Below the pieces are notes generated by a model. That model was not told the DNA's origin. It saw only the letters and a program-made list of their open reading frames with translations, and ran no database searches. Shown here piece after piece: positions 58,766-64,000 of a DNA stretch of 64,000 nucleotides. The DNA is taken from NCBI GenBank assembly GCA_038040485.1, contig JBBPIE010000029.1:22703-86702 (forward strand), written 5' to 3'. How positions within the stretch are numbered: the stretch's first letter is position 1; each line of letters starts with the position of its first letter. Source of the stretch: Onstottus_B arcticum (GTDB lineage: Bacteria; Acidobacteriota; Blastocatellia; UBA7656). The position numbers and the translations under genes are program-made.

Positions 58766-59860
58766 TCAACGCGAGCGGGCGATCGAGGCGACTCTCGCAC
58801 TCCGCGTCCCGCGGTCGTCGATCGAGTCGTTTGTGCTCGAGATGAATCGGCGAACCCATTCGGTGAACAGATAATTCTCTTCGAAGAATGGAAAGTGCGC
58901 GCTTTGTTCCATCACCACAAACTTCGAGCGCGGCAGTCCACCGGCAAGCTCAGCCGATTGATCGGGCGTGGTCATCAGATCGTGCCGGCCGGCTACGACA
59001 AGCACCGGCGCGTTGATCTCGCCGAGCTGCAAACGCACATCCGTCACGGCCCGGTCACTGGCTAACGCCAGCTTTTTTGCAAGCGCGTCATAGTAGACCG
59101 TGTACACCCCGCGGTCGAACTCATAGGGCACAAGCTTATGAAAGTAGTGCGGGTAGAGCACCGAGTATCGTCTGCGCACACGTTCGCAGGGCTGCGCCGC
59201 CCCGGTCCCGCCTTCGTTCGATCCGTAGGCCGACAGCTCTTCGGGCGACAGCGTCGCCACGATTCGCTTCTCGCCCTCGGCCGGATTCTCAATCGACGCC
59301 GAAGCGCTTACCAGTAACAAGCGCTTCACATTGGCCGGATATCGCAAGGCATAGTTCAACGCGATCGCGCCGCCGAAGCTGTGGCCCAGCAACGTTACTC
59401 GATTCAGCCCGAGCTTCTCGCGCAGCGAGTCGATGTCGTCTGCCATTTCGCTGACCGAAGCCATCCTCTCAGGATGTTGTTTGCTCTGGATGTCAGCCCT
59501 TCGATCGAAGTAGACAAGCGTTGCGTACTTGCTGAGGTTGGACAGCATCGGGTGAAAGTACTCGTGCGGAATCCCGGCGCCGCCGTGGACTACGATGATT
59601 ACTTCGTCGCCCTCGCCCTGAGTCTCATACATCAGGGTGACGCCGTGTGACGCGAACCTGCCGTAGGTGAGTCCCGGGGTCCACACGTGGTGGTAAGAGT
59701 TGGACGGCGCCCGCCCTCCCGTGGGTGCGACTGCCGAAGACGAGTTGGCGATCATCAGGCACTCGAACTCGGCGCGCGTGGGTCCGTCTTGCGCGAAAGC
59801 GAGCCCGGCGAGTACGACAACAAATGAACAGACGAAAAAGGTGCGTAATAGATGCTTCAT
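58766..59860 (-). CDS. Exported alpha/beta hydrolase (prolyl-aminopeptidase-like)
   Basis: 364 residues with a signal peptide (FFVCSFVVVLAGLAFA). VIIVVHGGAGIPHEYFHPM gives the HGG oxyanion motif typical of proline iminopeptidase-like enzymes, GHSFGGAIAL the nucleophile Ser, VVAGRHDLMT the Asp and SAHFPFFE the His. Periplasmic or secreted peptidase/esterase activity is likely. GAGGGGG lies ahead of ATG 59860; the long upstream frame to 60010 is not needed. Confidence 0.9.
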   Translation of the reverse strand: MKHLLRTFFVCSFVVVLAGLAFAQDGPTRAEFECLMIANSSSAVAPTGGRAPSNSYHHVWTPGLTYGRFASHGVTLMYETQGEGDEVIIVVHGGAGIPHEYFHPMLSNLSKYATLVYFDRRADIQSKQHPERMASVSEMADDIDSLREKLGLNRVTLLGHSFGGAIALNYALRYPANVKRLLLVSASASIENPAEGEKRIVATLSPEELSAYGSNEGGTGAAQPCERVRRRYSVLYPHYFHKLVPYEFDRGVYTVYYDALAKKLALASDRAVTDVRLQLGEINAPVLVVAGRHDLMTTPDQSAELAGGLPRSKFVVMEQSAHFPFFEENYLFTEWVRRFISSTNDSIDDRGTRSARVASIARSR

Positions 59861-59939
59861 TGCAAACCCCCTCAGCGAGTCTCCCGCTCCGCGATCAGGT
59901 GCTCTTGAACGCGGATGTGGAAAGGAAGTCCTCGACGCT

Positions 59940-60305
59940 TTACTGATTGTCTTCCAGGTCTTCGGGTGGAGGGGCATGCTCGGCTTCGAAGTAGGCTTCG
60001 TAGAGTTCAACGGCGCGCGCCAGGTCTCGTTCGTCGACCATCACTGAGCCTCCGTGAAAGGAGGTACCGAAGATGCCAATATCGCCGGCCCTGACGAAGG
60101 CGCGAATCCCGTTTCGATCGAGCAGCTCGAAAACCATTTCGGTTTCGGCGCTGTTCGTGAACGACCGAAGCAGTACGAACTCGTGATCGCTTTTGTCGTG
60201 AACGCTGTTCTCGGGCGTCAGCTTGTCAACCAGAGCGACTCCGCAGTCGGGGCACTCGGTTATGCCCGCCCGATACTCGGCTTCACAGTCAGGACAAAAA
60301 GCCAT
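59940..60305 (-). CDS. Zinc-ribbon DUF2007 protein
   Basis: 121 residues: zinc ribbon (CPDC ... CPDC, residues 4-21) then a DUF2007 domain (about 42-105, FVLLRSFTNSAETEMVFELL, VDERDLARAVELYEAYF), a ferredoxin-like fold proposed in signal transduction. An acidic tail ends the protein. It may be transcribed with the downstream hydrolase (79-base spacer). Confidence 0.88.
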   Translation of the reverse strand: MAFCPDCEAEYRAGITECPDCGVALVDKLTPENSVHDKSDHEFVLLRSFTNSAETEMVFELLDRNGIRAFVRAGDIGIFGTSFHGGSVMVDERDLARAVELYEAYFEAEHAPPPEDLEDNQ

Positions 60306-60516
60306 TGGTTCACATTGGGAGCTTCTAACGACTCGCGGCCATCATATTCTCGACGCGGTTGGCGCGCAATAGTTTAGTGCATGCCGAAGATAGGCTCTAA
60401 AAGGCCAGGAGCGTCACGTTTATCTGGTAGGCCGCCGGCTGAGTGTTTAAGGCACTATCTGCAAGATCTGCTCAGGCGGCGCGGTGACCAGTCCGTCGGC
60501 TAACTCTAAGTTTTCG

Positions 60517-61440
60517 TCAGCGTCCGCTCGGAGAGCTTCCAAACAGGTCCTCGAGCGCCCGCGCCAGCATCGGATACCGAAACTCATAACCCGATTCCAG
60601 AGCCGCTTTGGGGATGACTCGTTGGCTGCCAAACAGAACGTCCGCCATCTCACCCATCAGCGCTCGCAGCGCAAACTCAGGCACTGGCAGGAACGCAGGC
60701 CGGTGCAAGACGAGTCCAAGTTGTTTGGTGAACTCAGCGTTGGTCACGGGTTCGGGTGCGACGCCGTTGACTGGACCTTTCATTGAGGACTTGGAGATAG
60801 CGTGGCGAAAGATGCCGACTATGTCGGAAATGTGAATCCACGGAAACCATTGCCGCCCCGAACCGAGCGGTCCGCCGACCCCCAGCTTGAACGGCGGAAG
60901 CATCTTCTTCAAGGCGCCGCCTTCGGTGCTTAACACGACTCCGGTACGAACTTGAACGACTCGTATGCCGAGGCCGCTTGCCACTGCGGCTTCGTTCTCC
61001 CAGTCGCGACAGATCTCGCTCATGAAGCCGCGACCGCTCGCTGCGTCTTCTTCGAGCATCTCGTCTCCGCGATCGCCGTAGAAGCCGATGGCCGACCCGC
61101 TTACGAGGACCGACGGTTTCGAGTCCGCCGAGCGAAGACCTTCCACGAGATTCCGTGTGCTCAATACTCGCGAATCACGGATCCGCTTTTTCTGCGCGTC
61201 GCTCCATCGGTGGTCGGCGATCGGTTCGCCCGCAAGATGAACAGCGACGTCAATGCCAGTCAGCGCCTGGGAAGGAGGCGGCCCTGATGTGGGTTCCCAC
61301 TTGAGGACCTCGTCTGCAGCCAGCCCGCCGTTTTTCTCGGGCGTGCGTGAGAGCGCGACTAAGCGGTGCCCGTCGGCACTCAGCGAAGTGCAGAGCTTTC
61401 GGCCGATTAACCCGGTCGCTCCAGTGATCAGTATCTTCAT
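60517..61440 (-). CDS. TIGR01777-family epimerase (SDR superfamily)
   Basis: 307 residues. NAD(P)-binding motif MKILITGATGLIGRKL, VAVHLAGEPIADHRW, SGSAIGFYGDRGDE (with Tyr of the SDR catalytic set) and the DUF1731 C-terminal region (QRVIPKAALESGYEFRYP). Homologs include YfcH and SDR39U1; the reaction is unknown. GGAGG precedes the ATG. Divergent from the CarH-like regulator, 166 bases apart. Confidence 0.93.
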   Translation of the reverse strand: MKILITGATGLIGRKLCTSLSADGHRLVALSRTPEKNGGLAADEVLKWEPTSGPPPSQALTGIDVAVHLAGEPIADHRWSDAQKKRIRDSRVLSTRNLVEGLRSADSKPSVLVSGSAIGFYGDRGDEMLEEDAASGRGFMSEICRDWENEAAVASGLGIRVVQVRTGVVLSTEGGALKKMLPPFKLGVGGPLGSGRQWFPWIHISDIVGIFRHAISKSSMKGPVNGVAPEPVTNAEFTKQLGLVLHRPAFLPVPEFALRALMGEMADVLFGSQRVIPKAALESGYEFRYPMLARALEDLFGSSPSGR

Positions 61441-61571
61441 TTCGTACCTCCGTGCGGGACAAAGAGACTCGCTTGTTGTCTGACGGCAGCATAGGCGGGC
61501 GAGCCAGGTCTGTCAAGATCGGCATCTGAATGAATATGGACAGGGGTACCCGGCATGGTGCTGGCGTTCAT

Positions 61572-61589
61572 ATCTTATATTGACAAGAT
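61572..61589. promoter_or_regulatory. Short inverted repeat near CarH-like gene
   Basis: ATCTT (61572-61576) and AAGAT (61585-61589) flank eight bases that include TTGACA. Possible operator between the divergent regulator and epimerase genes; weak. Confidence 0.3.
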
Positions 61590-61606
61590 CGTGACGTTTC
61601 CCGAGA

Positions 61607-62527
61607 ATGGAGGACATGGCAACAAGCGACGAGGTGAAGCCGGTCGAGGGGAAGTACCGGATCGGCGTTGTGACTCGGTTGACGGGTCTATCGGCGGATG
61701 TAGTTCGGGTTTGGGAGCGGCGCTACGGCGCAATTCGCCCGGCCCGCAGCGACGGCGGGACGCGATTGTACTCCGACGCGGACATCGCGCGGTTGAGAAA
61801 GTTGCGGCAAGCAGTAGAGAAGGGGCACGGCATCGGGCAGGCGGCCAAGCTCGCTGACGCAGAGCTTGATCAGATCGCAAGCGAAGCCGAGCAAGCTGCC
61901 GGCGCACCCGATGTGTACGCCATCGTACGCGAGCGATTCCTCGATGCCGTTCAGAAGATGGATGTGGTTGCCGCGGACCTCGAGCTGAGCCGCGCAGCAA
62001 CTCTGTTTTCTGCTCACGTGCTGACGATGAACATAGTCGCTCCCATTCTCGACGAGATCGGGGAGCGCTGGGCTCATCAGGAGTTCGGAGTTGCCCACGA
62101 GCACGTCGCTTCGGGTCTCCTGCGAAATCTGTTGAGTTCGCTTTTCAGGTTGTATCCTCCGAGCGGACACGCGGAGACGATAGTCCTCGCGACTCCCGCC
62201 ACCGAGCGCCACGAGTTCGGCGTGTTGCTGGCAGCGCTACTCGCCGCGACGCGCGGTTGGCGAGTGGTCTATCTGGGCGCCGATCTGCCGGCCCCGGATA
62301 TCGGGTTTGCGGTTCGGTTGACCGGCACGCGATTCCTCGCGCTAAGCGTCGCGACTCATTCGCCGCAGATCGAAGAGGAACTCGAATCGCTGTCGGGAAT
62401 CTTACCGGGCTCGACACGCGTATGGGTTGGCGGCGTTGAAGCCGTCAAATACAGACAGTTCATCGAACGCGCCGGCTGGTCGCTGGTGCGCGACCTTGAA
62501 CACCTCGACGACAGGCTCAGGAGATAG
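61607..62527 (+). CDS. MerR-type B12-binding regulator, CarH-like
   Basis: 306 residues. MerR helix-turn-helix at about 18-85 (YRIGVVTRLTGLSADVVRVW, GTRLYSDADIARLRKLR), a B12-binding helical cap, and a cobalamin Rossmann domain with ERHEFG as the ExHxxG lower-ligand motif, then YLGADLP and SGVGG-like VWVGGVEAV. The CarH hallmark W-x9-EH is present (WAHQEFGVAHEH), but the residue after Trp, the upper-ligand His in Thermus CarH, is Ala. ATG 61607 is used; ATG 61616 has GGAGG too close. Likely represses light-linked genes, possibly including the epimerase. Confidence 0.88.
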   Translation: MEDMATSDEVKPVEGKYRIGVVTRLTGLSADVVRVWERRYGAIRPARSDGGTRLYSDADIARLRKLRQAVEKGHGIGQAAKLADAELDQIASEAEQAAGAPDVYAIVRERFLDAVQKMDVVAADLELSRAATLFSAHVLTMNIVAPILDEIGERWAHQEFGVAHEHVASGLLRNLLSSLFRLYPPSGHAETIVLATPATERHEFGVLLAALLAATRGWRVVYLGADLPAPDIGFAVRLTGTRFLALSVATHSPQIEEELESLSGILPGSTRVWVGGVEAVKYRQFIERAGWSLVRDLEHLDDRLRR

Positions 62528-62543
62528 TACTTGCCCGCCAGGC

Positions 62544-62921
62544 TTAGACGTCAGCGGCGGTGGATCGAGACCTCGGAGAGAATCCGCCAATCAAATATAG
62601 AGCCGCGATTGCGATGTGGATCAAGTGATCTCTGGTTCCGAGCGCCAGATAGGGAAGCTCCAGCATACGGTGCTCGCCCGTGCCCAGCAGAAACCCACAA
62701 ACCCCGAGCAACCCATAAACAACGCCGAAGCCGATGCAGAAGGAGCGCGCCGACGCCTGAGTGCCTTTCGTTCCGAAGTAGAGCGAGGCCGCCCCTGAAA
62801 CGAGATGAATGACGTTGTGCAGCTTGCCCAGATGCGCGTCCATCAGATTTGGGCTCAGAAAGCCCACTATCCCCACTAGAATGAACACCACTCCGATCAC
62901 TACTGCAAACGTCTTTGCCAT
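62544..62921 (-). CDS. DUF4383-type membrane protein
   Basis: 125 residues, four spans (FAVVIGVVFILVGIVGFLSP; VIHLVSGAASLYFG; FGVVYGLLGVCGFLLG; LIHIAIAALYLIGG). NVIHLVSGAASLYFG and DHLIHIAIAALYLIGG are DUF4383 hallmarks. Function unknown. GGAG seven bases before ATG 62921. Tail-to-tail with the CarH-like gene. Confidence 0.88.
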   Translation of the reverse strand: MAKTFAVVIGVVFILVGIVGFLSPNLMDAHLGKLHNVIHLVSGAASLYFGTKGTQASARSFCIGFGVVYGLLGVCGFLLGTGEHRMLELPYLALGTRDHLIHIAIAALYLIGGFSPRSRSTAADV

Positions 62922-63300
62922 GGTTTCTCCATTTCGTACGTGAGATTCAAACCTCGTAGCCCTCGGATTTGATAGCGATAAACAAACCAATCCCGAATAG
63001 AGCAGCGTGGCAGCGGTGCCAAGTTACATTTCTCGAACAGGCGAGTCAAGCGGTCATCAGTAAGCGGGTGCGCGTCATATGTTCGCGCATGCCCGGCCTC
63101 GCCGAGGTAGCTCCCACCAACTTGATGACAGCCCTCCTAGCGGAGGGCAAACGTCAAAGTCGGTCACCAGCCACCGTCTGATGGTGCTCGCGAATAGACG
63201 CTTACTCTTGTCCGGCTACGGCTTTGAACGTACGATGTGACCGGCTACGAGAAGACGAAGCTCCCGCATCCTTCAACACGCGTGACGAGAGGAATCCCGG
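62922..63300. other. Intergenic region, nothing supported
   Basis: 379 bases without a convincing frame or repeat; it should contain the promoters of the divergent DUF4383 and lipoprotein genes. Confidence 0.4.
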
Positions 63301-63723
63301 ATGAAATCCCTGTTGATCAGAAACCTGCTGCTAAGCATAAGCGTGTGCCTGCTTGCCGCATGCAACGAAGCGGGCAAGCCTCAGGAGCAGTCGGTGATTG
63401 TTACCGCAGCCAACGAGACGGCCGCTCTAACAAGGCTTCGAGCGATTGCGCAGGCCGAGCGGCGCTATCAAGTCGAGTCGGCCGGCGAGTACGCCAGCCT
63501 GGACCAGTTGGTAGCGAAGGGGTACCTGAACGACCCGACGCGAGGGAAGCTGTCGGGCTATCGCTTCGTCGTGAAAACAAAACCGGGAGGCTTCGAGGCG
63601 ACGGCCGTCCCTGAGAGGTTTGGGGTCACCGGAACGCGGTCGTTCTACGTCGATGAGATGAACGTCGTGCACGGAGCCGACAAGAAAGGCGCCGCAGCGA
63701 CAAGCTCCGACCCCGAGGTCTAG
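63301..63723 (+). CDS. Lipoprotein with pilin-like C-terminal domain
   Basis: 140 residues. Type II signal with lipobox LLAAC (Cys21), then a helix (ETAALTRLRAIAQAERRYQ) and beta part (YASLDQLVAKGYL, SGYRFVVKTKPGGFEATAVP, GVTGTRSFYVDE) as in type II pseudopilins and type IV pilin-like proteins of Acidobacteriota. Here the hydrophobic pilin helix and prepilin peptidase site are replaced by a lipid anchor. Role unknown. GAGAGGAA precedes the ATG. Confidence 0.82.
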   Translation: MKSLLIRNLLLSISVCLLAACNEAGKPQEQSVIVTAANETAALTRLRAIAQAERRYQVESAGEYASLDQLVAKGYLNDPTRGKLSGYRFVVKTKPGGFEATAVPERFGVTGTRSFYVDEMNVVHGADKKGAAATSSDPEV

Positions 63724-63764
63724 CAGGCTGCGGAAAAACTTGATAACAGACGAGTATTCCGGGC

Positions 63765-63969
63765 AATCCCACCAACGCAGTTGGTGGATTGTTCATACTC
63801 AGCCTATGTGTCGGCTGCCGCACCGCCCGTCCCGAATCCCACCAACGCAGTTGGTGGATCGTTCATATCCAGCCTACATCTCGGCTGCCGCGCTCCGACC
63901 CCAATAGACTGTGCCCGACTGCTCTGGCAAGGCTGTATATGAACAATCCACCAACTGCGTTGGTGGGAT
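63765..63969. repeat. Three copies of palindromic repeat family E
   Basis: Palindrome CCACCAACGCAGTTGGTGG with a trailing GTTCATA and CAGCCTA segment occurs as direct copies at 63765-63821 and 63835-63892 and as an inverted copy at 63929-63969. Downstream of the lipoprotein gene. Confidence 0.92.
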
Positions 63970-64000
63970 GTGCGCCCGAAAGGCGCGATGGTCAGAGGGG

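Overview
The window is one scaffold piece (a 100-base N gap at 4685-4784) of a GC-rich Gram-negative bacterium. Gene content suggests a soil-type Acidobacteriota, probably Blastocatellia-like: a TonB receptor with a carboxypeptidase-regulatory-like plug extension, a DUF2723 membrane protein, an RHS giant followed by a TonB-C protein, many secreted amidohydrolase-like proteins, and many short intergenic palindromic repeat families. This taxonomic call is inference; no rRNA or tRNA was seen.

Layout. 1-4 kb: end-truncated methyltransferase, IMP dehydrogenase (guaB), YdeI/DUF1801-like and MmcQ/YjbR-like proteins. 3.8-7.3 kb: a compact three-gene unit (ASCH protein, Pro/Glu-repeat protein broken by the gap, and a 744-aa QueC-like protein resembling QatC of the Qat anti-phage system). 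7.3-13.7 kb: hydrolase, membrane protein, and three secreted amidohydrolase-fold proteins, two of which have lost the HxH metal motif. 14.9-16.7 kb: an isolated, A/T-richer 616-aa gene with a class III nucleotide-cyclase-like domain fused to unrecognised domains, followed by a block of inverted repeats. 17-22 kb: an operon of three paralogous lipoprotein-sorting-like exported proteins plus a DUF2723/TPR membrane protein; then a double universal stress protein. 22.9-28.7 kb: TonB siderophore receptor with a Fur-box-like palindrome upstream, and a TPR-containing sigma-54 activator. 29-39 kb: methyltransferase plus geranylgeranyl-reductase-like flavoprotein, double-PDZ protein, ftsY preceded by a long non-coding stretch that folds into several perfect stems, YjdF-like protein, cytochrome P450, MFS transporter.

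39.5-45.2 kb is a gene-poor accessory stretch with two small exported cysteine-rich proteins, a TPR protein, an XRE regulator with palindromic candidate operators at a good promoter, a zinc-ribbon ORF and a receiver-like domain lacking the phospho-acceptor. 45.5-53.7 kb is a surface/secretion block: fibronectin-III protein (apparently frameshifted from its signal anchor), a small exported protein, and an 1803-aa RHS protein with an HExxH-type C-terminal tip overlapping a TonB-C domain gene. 54-64 kb returns to housekeeping and miscellaneous genes: APC permease, purH, cutA, hydrolase, TIGR01777 epimerase, CarH-like B12 regulator, DUF4383 protein and a pilin-like lipoprotein.

Best candidates for something undescribed: the QatC-like three-gene unit, the cyclase-fusion gene, the structured RNA candidate before ftsY, and the cysteine-rich exported proteins with their XRE-controlled neighbourhood.
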